From Lomentospora prolificans (Eukaryota; Ascomycota; Sordariomycetes; Microascales; Microascaceae): a stretch of DNA of 64,000 bases. The notes under the pieces are model-generated. The model was not told the DNA's origin, searched no databases, and saw nothing but the letters and a program-made list of their open reading frames with translations. Of this stretch, positions 1-10,838 are shown one piece after another. Position 1 is the first letter of the stretch; each line of letters opens with the position of its first letter. Both the position numbers and the translations under genes were made by a program. The stretch spans positions 3,348,001 through 3,412,000 of the forward strand of contig JARFXM010000004.1 in assembly GCA_029532625.1 (NCBI GenBank). The letters run 5' to 3'.

Positions 1-67
1 GTAATTCTGGTCTAGACGAAGTCCCTCCATTGCCAGTCCAGGCCTTCTTATAATGTTCAATCCCTAG

Positions 68-135
68 GTATGCTCTTATTAAGATGATCTACCTCTTTGG
101 TGACTTACTAACCCCCAATTGAGATCAATTGGTAG
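68..135 (+). other. Candidate intron in the 5' leader of the first gene
   Basis: A GTATGC donor, a good CTTACTAAC branch-point sequence near 105-113 and a GGTAG acceptor delimit a 68-bp intron just upstream of the small ORF at 159. The short ATG at 53 reaches a stop at once, so the intron more likely lies in the untranslated leader than between coding exons. An upstream coding exon beyond the window edge cannot be excluded. Confidence 0.45.
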
Positions 136-158
136 CTCCCTCTCCCCAAGCTCGAATC

Positions 159-545
159 ATGCCACCCCATCTTCATCCTCGGTCGAGGATGACCTCGTCG
201 CTTTTCGCGACCACAGTTGTCGCGAGCTTCTTTGTCGTCACCCTCCCTCACCTGTTACCCTGTCCCGCCCCGCGAGTGGCATATGCCGACGGCGAAACGG
301 TATTAGACGAGAACGGCAAGCGGAGGAGGCGGAGGTCAACTCAGCCAGTCGAAATCAGGAACGGAATGGCGCAATTCGAGAGGACCACTGAAGAAGCCGG
401 CGCAAGCCTCATTGAGGATAGGGGTACTCGACAATGCCCTGTACCAAAGCCGGGTGGCATGCTCGGAGAGATGTTGGGCTTTCATAAACCGAAGGATACG
501 ATATTAAAAAGGAAGACAGAATCACCTTCCGACGAAAATACCTGA
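159..545 (+). CDS. Small conserved-looking fungal protein with one N-terminal membrane helix
   Basis: The product is 128 residues from the ATG at 159, or 118 from the ATG at 189. The upstream in-frame start at 129 is a TTG and was not used. A hydrophobic stretch at about residues 15-30 could be a membrane anchor or mitochondrial signal. It is followed by a short CPAP motif, a YADGE segment and a run of five Arg. The C-terminal third carries the block CPVPKPGGMLGEMLGF, which reads like a conserved motif. I recall similar tiny ascomycete proteins with this CPVPKPGG end but know of no assigned function. The mix of basic residues after the hydrophobic segment would suit a mitochondrial inner-membrane protein, but this is inference. 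The codon pattern and motif argue for a real gene. Confidence 0.6.
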   Translation: MPPHLHPRSRMTSSLFATTVVASFFVVTLPHLLPCPAPRVAYADGETVLDENGKRRRRRSTQPVEIRNGMAQFERTTEEAGASLIEDRGTRQCPVPKPGGMLGEMLGFHKPKDTILKRKTESPSDENT

Positions 546-2328
546 AACGAAGATATTGTACGATTACGCATCACAGTGTTCGTATCCTCTGGGATATCAG
601 CCTTTCTCGTGATATGAAGCAAGACCTTGCGTGCCACTGTTAAGACTGTATGTCGGTGCTTGGCCTCATTCCTTCTTGCACGTCACTGATGGCGTCAAGG
701 CTACCCGGGAAGTTTATAACGGCTACAAATGAAAAGGAGCTATTTGGAGGGGAACATATTCTTGACCTCGAGCCTCTTAGTGCTGCAGTGCTGGTCGACT
801 TTTGGATCGAGGTTTGGCTACTGAAGGAACCCCAGTACTGGTGACATCATGTGTCCAGTGAAAAGGTGCAGAGAGAGCGACACGCATTCGAAGAAGGTAC
901 GGGTTTAAGTCTCAAACTAGAATCAGACTTTAGAGGTTCTCTCTTTATTTCTTGCTCGAAGATGGTGAAGACAATTTCAGCCTGGAGATCAACGAATGGA
1001 TCACCCAGGTGAATACAAATGAGTATCACTAAAGGATCATCTTCGCAGGTAATCTTCGTGGAACAGGACGGAGTTCATAGTGGCTGTCGGCTTCTACAGG
1101 ATCACCAGCCTGAAAACATCAACCACATATTAAAACTGGCGTACGTAGCGGGTATTGAGATGTGCCATAATAACTAAATGATTCCAGGCACTCCGTGCCG
1201 CGGTCCCCTACCCGTGCAACCAGCCCGCAACATAGATTCAAGCACCAGTATAATACACTTAGATCCCTCGTTCTGATTTTTATTCTGCCTTTATTTTATA
1301 TATAAGGAAGTCCTGATTTCCACCCGTCTTCGTATTTCCAGAATTCAAGCAGTATCTGCTGAGCGGAAATGGCTTCTTCCGCCCTCCGCTGCGACTGGGG
1401 TATTGACTGAGCGCAGAACTTCGGGTTCTATTCGGCCTTCACCGAGTTGATGCTAAGCCAGCGCATCGTGAGCTCGATGTATCGACCGGAGAATTAATGC
1501 AGCCCGGTTTTATTCGTCGGCGGAAATACTCTACGGAGAAGCTATGGGCTCAGATAATTTCGTTCTGTTCCGGCGATCATTTTTGTACCTGAGACGGCTT
1601 GGGTGTCGCGCCGAGAAACCTCCTGTTCCTGTTAGCTTGGTGCACCAACATAGCATCAAACACCACGATAAATCACAACGACAGCAACACTAACAATTAC
1701 ACGTCACATTCTGTACCGGATGTATGGCTGTACAAACGGAGAGGCTAGCTTATTCCAGCAGTTAAGAAGGTATATGGGCATTTAAGCTTACATTTTTGGT
1801 GCATTTTACTGATGGTAGTCAGCGGAGACGCTGCCGTAAGTGGCTCGGGACTGTTTGATCGGCCAAGGCGATCTAACTCTCCTCAACTCTGCAGCGATTT
1901 GAGGTCGTTCGCTGCGCCACTACTATCATCCTATCATGGGAGTAGGCCCTATGACCTTGCTAGCGGTGATTCGTATGCCGTGTGCTGTTATTGTGCGTCG
2001 GTAGGGAGGCTTCAAAGGGTGAAGGTTGGCAAAGGGGGGGAAATCATGCTCGTCTAACACCGTGGGACATCCCAGCTCATGGCTCCCGCAAATCTCAATA
2101 TAAGATGGCACGGAATCCCGTTTCTTGGATATTCTCGTGCCTTTCCCCCTTGTTTCAAAGCCGTTCTTTCTCTTAGCATATCTGCATTCGGTCGTTGTAG
2201 AGGTTAGTCGATGAGCACCCCGTCAGCTTCCCTCCAAGTTAGATACGGTCTCGCTAACACATCGTGGTGCCTTCAGCTGCGCTCTCATTTCACTTCTTTC
2301 CTATCTTTCCAAGGTCTTGTTGAACAAG
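546..2328. other. Intergenic region without a supported gene
   Basis: I see only short ORFs with no recognisable motifs. The last few hundred bases must hold the promoter of the secreted-protein gene at 2464. No clear TATA box is visible. Confidence 0.4.
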
Positions 2329-2402
2329 GTAAGAACCGATTCAAAGAAGCCTAAGGCTTCGTCTTGTAACACGTCTACTGACCATTAACTAACACATCAA
2401 AG
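2329..2402 (+). other. 5'-UTR intron of the gene at 2464
   Basis: The GTAAGA donor, a TTAACTAAC branch point 14-22 bases before the end and a CAAAG acceptor define a 74-bp intron. It lies wholly upstream of the ATG at 2464, with CT-rich leader on both sides. The FN-rich gene at 6492 has an intron in the same position. Confidence 0.65.
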
Positions 2403-2463
2403 TTCCAAATTTGTCGTGGGATACCCTTGATCCTTTCTTTTATTTAACTTAACTTCGACCAAG

Positions 2464-3282
2464 ATGAAGGCTTTCACTGTTCTTCTTGTCGCTGCCGGTG
2501 TGGCTTCTGCTGCCACCGTCCCCAACCACCCGAGGCACGGTACTCTCACTGTTCGTCAGAACTCGACGAAGGAGGCCGAGACCGACGTCGCTGTTGATGA
2601 GGAGGAATCAGGCTCCGATGTTGAGACTCAGATCGAAGACGACAATATTTCTAACAACACCAGCAATCTCAACTTCGATGACTTCTCTCTCAACGACTTC
2701 ATCAACCTTGGCATCACTGACGTGCTCAACATTGACAATCTCAGCCAGCATGAGCTCGACCTTGCCACTGTCCTCAGTGCGATGCTGAACGGCCTTGGCT
2801 TTGGTGGACTAGTTACTATCAACGATTTCGTTGGCTTTGGCTTCAACTCGCAGCTTCAGATGTTCCTCGCCTTCCAGCAGATTGCCCAACTTCTCAGCCT
2901 TGGAAGGATTGGCGTCAACGATGCCTTCGGTCTGATTCGTGGAAACCTCGTCAACTTTGGGTTCACTGGCTTCGGTGGTGTTGGTGGCTTCGGCGGCTTC
3001 GGTGGTATCGGCGGACTCAGAGGCCTCAACGGCATCAACAACCTGAACGTTGAGGATCTTGCGGCAAGCCTCGGTAAGTATCGACCAAACTCGCGGCCCG
3101 AGTTCTATCATTCTCCTCAAACAAAGAAAGGCTAACACGACGTAGGCATCTCTGTCGACGAGCTTTCCGGCGGCAACCGAAACAACGCTGCTAACAAAGG
3201 CGACTCCAACAACAACGACTCCAACAACAACGACTCTAACAACGACCGCTCCGATGATGATCTCTCAGACTTCACTCGCTAA
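2464..3282 (+). CDS. Secreted FN/Gly-rich protein A (unknown function)
   Basis: There are two exons, 2464-3073 and 3146-3282. The 72-bp phase-1 intron has a GTAAGT donor, a GCTAACAC branch point and a CGTAG acceptor. The product is 248 residues. A signal peptide covers about residues 1-17 (MKAFTVLLVAAGVASA). An acidic, Asn-rich segment follows (about 35-75), then a hydrophobic core with recurring NDF, FGF and LSLG patterns, then a Gly/Phe-rich stretch (GGFGGFGGIGG near 175-190). The tail contains a tandem DSNNN repeat ending in LSDFTR. No cysteines are present, so it is not a hydrophobin or a typical disulfide-rich effector. Codons are strongly biased to C-ending forms, as expected for high expression. 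It shares secretion signal, amino-acid style, 5'-UTR intron and a phase-1 intron near the 3' end with the gene at 6492. A cell-surface or wall-associated role is inference only. Confidence 0.8.
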
Positions 3283-6179
3283 ATTCTGTTTAATGTAATG
3301 GCTTACGACGAGGATAACCTTGGGTGTCGGTATTTCGAGTTGCACAACAGTCAAAGATGACCGCACTCAAACGGCCATTTCGCTCTCTAAAGAAGACGGG
3401 TTGAATATATCGGGCATGGTGGTGATGGCATGCGTTGGAGAAGAGGACGGCAAATGCACGTTGTGATGTAATCAAGGCCGGGCCTGCAGTCTAATATAAA
3501 AATGAACAATACGTTAAACCAAGATTCTTCGATTTTTTCTTTTCGATTTTCTAAGTGAGGGTTGATGTTTTTGGGGTTATTTTGCGACTCGAAGAGTCTT
3601 GTAGGCTCAACGATACGGATGGGTTCTAGTGTCCTCTCCTCTGCGCCACGCAAGTATGCGTCTTCGAGCCGAAGCCTGCCTTGCCATAGTCTAGTCAAGG
3701 TACAATTGTGGATTGCCAGACGAGAGGCAGGGCAGTCATGAGGCAGTCTGACTAAATCCAGAACAGCACGGTCAGTGTTGACATCTACAGTGAATCGGAC
3801 GAAATGTTTGCGCCGCCAAATTAGTGACAATTTGACAGGCTGCTCCGTCCCACTGAGGTACATCAGGCAGCAATAGCAGCGGCCGGGCATAAAGCGGGTA
3901 ACAAAAAGGATGGATGTTGCCAAGGTACTTCGTAGCTCACAATTAATGTGGCATCTATCGAGGTATCAAAGCGGCAGTCAGCGCGGATACTTTGAGATGA
4001 CGCGTCTAATATCACTACTCATTCAATGCGCCGCTATCAGCTCGGCGGCTTGATCAACCCCGAAGACGTGCCAAGCTAGAGATTGATGGAAACGGATCCT
4101 CTGTCTTTCCGGTGATTAAGTTTTCCGGTCTACAAACACGACAAGGGTTCAAGGGTTGAAGCGCTGTTACCGAGTCCCGGTCGGGGCTACTGAAGAAACA
4201 CTCCTCGTGTAGTCGAGAAAAACCAAACCCTAAAGATGAGGTGAGCCTGGGGCTAGGCCCGGGTGACCGACAGCCCAAAGCATAACGTCACGACGCTACT
4301 TGAGGAAAGTCCGTTCTAGAAATAGATAATGATGTGTGTCGCGTTTCTCATGGCCACGATCAGCAGTTCCGTATGATGTTTGTAAAATCCAGGGAATCCA
4401 ATAAGCAGAACTCAACTTGCAACATCAGATGGTTTTTGGTGGTCCACATCAGGCGGAAGGCCGATGCCAGTTAGAGTGCAGAACGCACATTTTTCGTCGT
4501 GCCAATTTTTCGGAAAGAACAAGCTTCCGTGCTGGGCATCCTCGACGATATAGGTGGTAGTAAGTAGTCGGATTGCCTCAGCTTCATGACCTGCGACGTG
4601 TGGGATGTTTGAGATGCTGATCACACCAAGCAAGGCAGGCCCGATTTTGACATGGACACGGACCCTTGCAAGGGAGCATCTGCCAAGACCAAACGACGTT
4701 TGAAAAGAAGGTCGGATCTCTTGCTTTGGCGACAGGGATCATCGAGGCTAAAAGACGCCGATTGGTTTGAATTGCCGGGAGTCCCATAATTCTACCAAAG
4801 AGCTTCTCGGAAAAAGCGAGCATCCTTTAACCTTAAACTGCAACTGCGACCAAGCGACAGGCCCCTTGGAGAATCTTTAGCCAATCAGAAGCCGAATCAC
4901 CCCTCCGCTACCACCTTGACTTGAGCCTCAAGCACGGACGGCAGGGGTGAGAAGGAGGGACGGGGCATTTAGCCAGTGCCTCACATGGTCTTGGATGTAG
5001 TGCCACGCTTCGTACCTGCGTGTGGACAACTGAACACACAGGCATGTCAAACAAAAAGCCACTGGCCAAGAGAACGGGTGCTGCTTCAGGCCCAGGCACG
5101 GCTACGGTACATCTAGATTAGGGCCTAGCCGAAGGGGTCAGGAGGTACTCCCAACGGGCCCAGGCCAGCCACTGCCGGTGCGCTCCCTCTCCCCAGCCAT
5201 GGCTATTCCCAATTAGGCATCGGACGACAGCTTGTCATCTGGTCGCTGGGCTTACGAGTTGCAGTACTTTTGACATGACCACAGCTAGATCCCACCTTGT
5301 CGTCCCAGTCGTCATTTCGCTTTGGACTGTCGAAACATCGCGAAACGACCTTTCTACCCATGCTGGCGATCAAGCCGTAGGGACAGTCACCTGCCTTGAC
5401 CGCGAGTGGTACCTGAAATTTTCACGTTTCGCAGGTGCGATAGCAAGTATCCGCCTCAGCTCCTCCATGTTCTCCTCGCCTCTCTCTCTCTCCGTCGTCC
5501 TTGGCAGGCCAGGAGGCTAATTTTCCAAAGCCACCAAAAGAGTCCAGAATGGTCCCGACGTCTTAGTGGCTCCCCATTCTCCACTACGGTGGTCTCTCGT
5601 CCGCGAGCCCTCGTTTCGGTGACACGCACTTCCGTGCATGACGTCTCAAGTCGTTCTTTCCTTCCTGTGTGGAAGGAGAGAGGCTGATGATCCTGGCGTC
5701 GGACATTTTTGCCACGCCCTCCCAGCCAATGGCAGGTCTGAAAATTCCCATCTCGAGGGGTTAGTCACGATGGCGACCATAGCACACACAGGACATTGAT
5801 GGTTTGGCTGGCCTAGACCACCCTTTTCCCTCGCGTCGCCCATTAACGAAGATCCACGCGGCCTGATCTGGCAAGGGCATCGGGTTTTTGGATTTCCCAT
5901 GTGCAGCCTCTGTAGACAGCAGCCTTTGCCAGGCACACCCCCACCCTCCCTGCCAACCCCCAATGTCACTCTGGCCTAGCCCCGTAACCTTACTCTTCCC
6001 CCCTGCCCTACCTTGTTTGAGCTATCTTCTTCCGTCTAAGGGACACCTGATATCTGACACACTCGGGATCTGGCATCGCCTGGACATCCGGTCGACACCC
6101 CCTTGCCAAAGTCTTGGCATCGACGACTTGGTAATGCTTTGAACTTTATCATGCGCCGACCTTTGCCAGCCTCGACTGT
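3283..6179. other. Long intergenic region between the two FN-rich genes
   Basis: About 2.9 kb with no ORF I can support. The longest (minus strand, 3387-3923) shows no domain, no codon bias and no splice logic. The right end is C/T-rich and leads into the promoter of the gene at 6492. Confidence 0.4.
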
Positions 6180-6187
6180 TATATAAG
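6180..6187 (+). promoter_or_regulatory. TATA box of FN-rich gene B
   Basis: TATATAAG lies about 310 bp upstream of the start codon. A pyrimidine-rich leader begins roughly 30-40 bp downstream of it. This is a strong canonical element and agrees with the optimised codon use of the gene. Confidence 0.6.
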
Positions 6188-6289
6188 ATGCATCTCGTCT
6201 CGTCCTGAAAACGTTTCCCTTTGTCCTCATCCCATTCACAATCAACCACTCCAGCCCAATCTTCATTCTTTCTTTCATTCTCTTCAGAG

Positions 6290-6374
6290 GTAAGCTACTC
6301 ACTACTACTTCAAGATACATCCATCCGATCTACACAGGAAAAGGGTTCAGCCTTACTAACAATCTCGACAATAG
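6290..6374 (+). other. 5'-UTR intron of FN-rich gene B
   Basis: A GTAAGC donor, a CTTACTAAC branch point and an ACAATAG acceptor delimit an 85-bp intron ahead of the ATG at 6492. Leader introns are common in strongly expressed fungal genes. Confidence 0.65.
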
Positions 6375-6491
6375 CTGTGCTCTTTGTTCGCTCTCGCTCC
6401 TTTTATTTCAACTTTCGCTTGAACATTCCGAGCTGTGCTCATTTGTTTTATAACTTTTAATCCAAAACAACCCCCACTCTCTCTATTCAAA

Positions 6492-7138
6492 ATGAAGTTC
6501 ACCAGCATCTTCGTCGGCACCCTTGCCACTCTCGCCGCTGCCGCCCCCGCTCCCGCCAAGGAGGTTACTGAGGAGAAGCGCAGCCTGGCTCTCGGTGGAT
6601 TCAACCAGTTCAACACCGGTCTTCAGTTCGGCTCCGGCTTCGATGTGCTCAGCGCCAACAACTTCGCCTTCAACAACTTGAACTTGGCCTATCTCGCTGC
6701 CTTCAACGGTTTCAACCCTGTCTCCTTCGGCAACGCTATCACCGTCAACTCTCTTGCCTTCGATCCCTTCGCTGAGATCTTCGGCTTCGGTGCCAACAAC
6801 CAGTTCCTCCAGCTCAACCACATCCTCAGCCTGCAGAGCGCCCTCATCGTCAGCTGGCTCGGCAACATTGGCCTCACCTCCAACCTCAACTTCGGTGGTG
6901 GCGTCATTCCCCTCATCGACTTCGGTAGCCTCGGTGGCTTCGTCTCCCCCTTCAGCCAGTTCAACCTCGGTATCGACCAGGTTATCCAGACCCAGATCAC
7001 CAGCTTCGTCCAGCCCACCGGCCGTAAGTTTACCCCATCCTAATCTCGAGCTCGCGAAACAGGCAACTAACAATGGCATAAACAGTCTTCTTCAACGGAG
7101 GCATTGGCGGCATCAACGGTGGCTTCTTCAAGGAGTAA
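6492..7138 (+). CDS. Secreted FN-rich protein B (unknown function, possible Kex2 pro-protein)
   Basis: Exons are 6492-7023 and 7086-7138. The 62-bp phase-1 intron has a GTAAGT donor, a CAACTAAC branch point and an ACAG acceptor. The product is 194 residues. A signal peptide spans about residues 1-18, and a short acidic pro-segment ends in Lys-Arg at residues 29-30, a plausible Kex2 site. The mature chain is rich in Phe, Asn, Gly and Leu (for example GGFNQFNTGLQFG and NNFAFNNLNLAYL) and has no cysteine. It ends in a Gly-rich tail, GGIGGINGGFFKE. Nearly every codon is the fungal optimal form, so expression is probably high. It resembles the protein at 2464 in composition and gene structure. The stop codon TAA overlaps a GTAAGT donor-like hexamer at 7135. 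I do not recognise a named family. Confidence 0.82.
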
Positions 7139-8803
7139 GTCGCCTATGGCGATGACTGTCCTGACCACCTCCTAGTTAGCTTGGGGGGAAGTGCAGCGTG
7201 ACGAGAGTATGGTAGTCTCAACCGCTCCCTAGTGGAGGGCGAGTCGCGACTCTTTGCCACTTGTACTTTTCAACTCCATCTATTTTCTCTTTTGACGAGG
7301 AGACTACGGCGGGGATTGGGAGCGGAACTACTTGAAATGGATTTGGGGAGGGTAGTTGGTTGGCGGATTAGAGAGAGAGACCATTTTCCTTGTTTCTGGA
7401 TTCTTTCAAGAGAGCGAACTTTTTTATTTGGGGGAATCCGCACCCTTCCGGGATTAGTGTTCATAGCCTACTTCTCGGTCGGGGATGAGAGAATGAATGG
7501 ATTTGGGCAAAAGGAGTAATCTTTTTCATGTCATATTTTCTTTCTATAGATAACGGCGTGCGTTGATTTGTGAACCCTTGACATCCTCCAGCTCTCTTCC
7601 GTTCTGCTACTTGACAATATACCGGCCTCCCCGCTTGTACTGCCATTTGCCACTCACAATTGAAGTCTAGTCGAAATACAACCGAGCCCGGGGAAGAAGA
7701 GGAGGAGGAGCGAGGCTACTGGCATGAATGGTGGGCAAACCTGTCGACAAGGGGTTGTTCTGGATGGGCGATCATCCGGCTCCGAAAAGCACCAATCAAA
7801 CCAAAATTCCGAGGGAGGAACAAGAAGCTCAGTAAGGTCGGAAGACAACCTTTCCGGCCAGGGATGTCGTAAGGCTAAGAGGACTCCGCATAAACAGAGA
7901 AGGAAGGGCGGGAGGTCGTTTGCGGAGAAAAATGGAGCCCTTGGGGGATGGCGCTGTGGATGTCAGGGGAGCACGGGTGAGCTTAATCTTCCATGCCCTT
8001 GGCGTTTCAGGAGGGGTGTGCGGGACAGGCGGCTGCGGTTGAAGGTGGTGGCGTGTGCACAACCCAGTGTGTTTTGGGGGCTGGCTATCGGCAGAAGCCA
8101 GGTGGAACAACTCGAATTGGGCGATCTCGTATTCAATGTAACAAGTGGTCTTGGATTAATGTTGCTGAGTCAGTCGGTTCTGAATATGAGGCCATCCATT
8201 AATGCGGCGTTATTGTCTGGCTTGGTTATGGCGTCATGAAGGCAGGTCGTGGCCAGCGTTGACGTCTACGCCTGGTCTGGGCGATAACCTTGGGGGTTGA
8301 GTCGTCGATTTTGACAATCCTGACAGCTCCGTTTTCCCAGTTGTCAGTGTACTGGGACTGTCAAGCCCCCATCTCCGCCGCCAGCGCAGGAGCAGACACC
8401 CACTCCTGTCAATTATACATCAGGGATGCCAGCATGCTAACATATGGCTGGCAGTGCAGGGATTTAGGGACCGATACAAAATCCCTCCAGGAGAAAAGCA
8501 ACTGTGATTGTAACGTCACCGACCATGGCCAACAACAGCCAGCAATGTGACAGGAACCGTTCTAACACGGCGACACCGCCAGCTGAGCGGTTTCCCCTTC
8601 TGTCGCCTCGCACATGGTGGCGGCGTCCGTGCTGGGCTCTCGTTTTCCTTTATTCAACGCCCCACCACCTTGTCGCGATGGTAGCTGGACAGCCACACGG
8701 CCTGATTCAATCCTAGTATTTGTAGTATATTCTCAATGCTTTTAAATACCTTAGATCCATGATATATTCCGTATGCCCACCGAAAATGCGCCGCAAGCCC
8801 ATG
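7139..8803. other. Intergenic region, no supported gene
   Basis: Several unspliced ORFs of 60-170 codons occur (the longest is plus, 7724-8239), but none shows domains or fungal codon bias. The left part is the 3' flank of FN-rich gene B. Confidence 0.35.
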
Positions 8804-9674
8804 TCATAACTCCATATCCTCATCACTCTCTTCACCGGCAGCCCCGCCGCCTGCTTCCTCCTCCTCTCTCCTACTCGCCTCCGCGCTCGCGCCGAGCTTC
8901 CTCACAGCGTCCATAACGCTGAGGACGAAACCCCTATTCTCGGCAAGTTCCATCGCGCCGACGCCTCTCAGGCTCATGACGCCCGCGACCCCGCTTTCCA
9001 GCTGGCTCGTACTTGCGCGCATCTTGGCTGCTCTGACCTCCCTAAGATCTCGTAACAAGGTTCGCACTTCTGCGGCCGATGTTATGTCGTCCCCCGCGTG
9101 CGCTAGGAGTATCTCGGAGAGCTCGAGCCAGTGGTAAGGGAGCGCCGAAGGGGGCGCATCGGCCGTGCAGGACGGTAGGAACGGGGGAGATAATACGGGC
9201 TCTTTTGCCGGGTCTGTGGCTTCGGAGTCTACTCGCCTTGCCGTGCCGCGACCGTCAGCTCGAACTGGTGGTGGCGGAGGCGGGGAGAAGGCTTCAGGGT
9301 CGACCTTGGTCTCGTGGTGGATGATGTCGGCGAGGGAGGCGGGGTGCAACCACGGCGGGGGTACGATGTTGGCGCGTCGCTGCTTCTTGAGGAGGAGGGC
9401 AAGCCATAGAGGTATATCGCTTCGTCGTGGAGGTCTTAAGTTGGGCGTAGCCCCCTAGAAGTAGGTGCAATGGCTGTGTAAGTGTCTGGGGGATTTGCTA
9501 GCTCCGCGACGCGTCGGCGCGTCATGAGGTGGGGGTTGATTGAAGGGTGCTGCGACTTACCCCCAGCAAATCTATGCTATCTAGTCGCTGGCGGGGCACG
9601 ACGGTGACCAGCTCCATCTCGCAAAGGAATGCGACCTCTGAAGGCACCAGGCCAACTGGTAATGGGAGAGCCAT
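8804..9674 (-). CDS. psf2: GINS complex subunit Psf2 (DNA replication)
   Basis: Psf2 is one of the four GINS subunits of the Cdc45-MCM-GINS helicase at nuclear replication forks. There are two exons on the minus strand, 9561-9674 and 8804-9454. The 106-bp phase-0 intron has a GTAAGT donor and a TTCTAG acceptor. The 254-residue product matches the usual fungal length. Exon 1 gives the family N-terminus ([20 protein letters not shown], then [18 protein letters not shown] at the exon junction). Exon 2 carries [19 protein letters not shown] and the helical core [24 protein letters not shown] and [13 protein letters not shown]. The C-terminal tail is acidic and Gly-rich, as in relatives. A TTG-initiated reading from 9349 would lose the N-terminal domain and was rejected. 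Confidence 0.95.
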
Positions 9675-10838
9675 TCCCACAGCGAGCCACCTTTGATGGT
9701 AGCTAGGTAAAAGTTGTTGGAGGCAAAAATGGCGGGGTTGTTTCTGGTTGGCTCTAGCTGGCGCTGGCTGGCTGGCTGTCGACTCCTGGTGCTTGCGGCG
9801 AGTGGTCCCGCGCTAAAGTGTCCCTTGACCTTGGCGAGACCACATGCTTAGCAGTTGGCGAGGTTGGCATTGGTTGATGGAAAGTGGGGCGACCAGCTGG
9901 CCTGGCTATGGCGCTTCCTTGGGGACCCAGTCGAACGGCGCTTCTTCCATTGCCGGAGATTAACCCTGTCCCTCCCCAACTTCAAGCGTTTACATCCCTT
10001 CACACGTTCTGTTCCAACATTGAGAATGTGAAGAGCATTGGAAGGTCAACGTTTTCTCAATTCATCAATGGATACACTATGTGCGAGCCATGATGTTTGC
10101 GCATTTTCAAATCCACTCCTCCCTAATACCGTCGGTATCTTTCTCCGATTATGCTGGTCTTCTAAAATCAGATATGTGCTGGCGCCTATTTCCAGATCCA
10201 ACTCCAGGGCCAGCTTTGTTCGCTCAAGTGAGCATCCCTAAGTCGGTCCACCCAGATGCCATGCCTACAGCTGCAATTCTTTTCCTTCCAACATTCTCTT
10301 CCTGTTTTTATATTCGAGTTTCCTTTTGCTTGATTTCCTTAGGTTCTCTTTTAACCTCTTGACTTTTTAGCTCTTATCATCTGTTCATAGGATCGTATTG
10401 ACGGTCTTTTGATACTCTCGCTCAAAGCCTTCCTTTGTAGATTCTTGTTTCACTCATACCTTCCCTAGGAAAGAGTATCCCCAGAGATATCAACATTCAT
10501 ACGTCTTCTGCCTTCCACAGCTAAACTCTAGTTCAACCAGCTATATCAGGCCACATCATCTGCATATGGGGATATGTGTGGACTGTACGTATTCAATACC
10601 CTCGTTGATACCATCAAGTTGTGCATCTCACCAAACAGCAAGCTGGCATCATAGTTATATCACCCTTATCCATCTAAGCACTGCCATCAATATCACCCTC
10701 TTCAGTCTCAGAAGAGAAGTCATCTTCAATAGGGGAGGGGAAAGTTGGCTCCATCCCTGGTTGAAGGGTGATTATGTTGTAAATGAATTGAGAGTGCTGC
10801 CACAAACTGGCGTCATCTAGCATGGATTTGTTGTTAGA
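9675..10838. other. Intergenic region with CTGGC-rich stretch
   Basis: This is the 5' flank of psf2 and the 3' flank of the next minus gene. A short array of GGCTGGC and GCTGGC words occurs at about 9745-9780. No ORF here shows coding character. Confidence 0.35.

Noticed and set aside
2809..3138. Antisense ORFs inside FN-rich genes A and B
   Set aside because: They mirror the repetitive, codon-biased sense sequence; sense genes have signal peptides and proper introns.
3387..3923. 178-codon minus-strand ORF downstream of FN-rich gene A
   Set aside because: No domain, no codon bias, no splice signals, and it overlaps the likely 3' UTR.
9349..9349. Start of Psf2 at a non-ATG codon at 9349
   Set aside because: The spliced upstream exon at 9561-9674 supplies the conserved N-terminus with an ATG.
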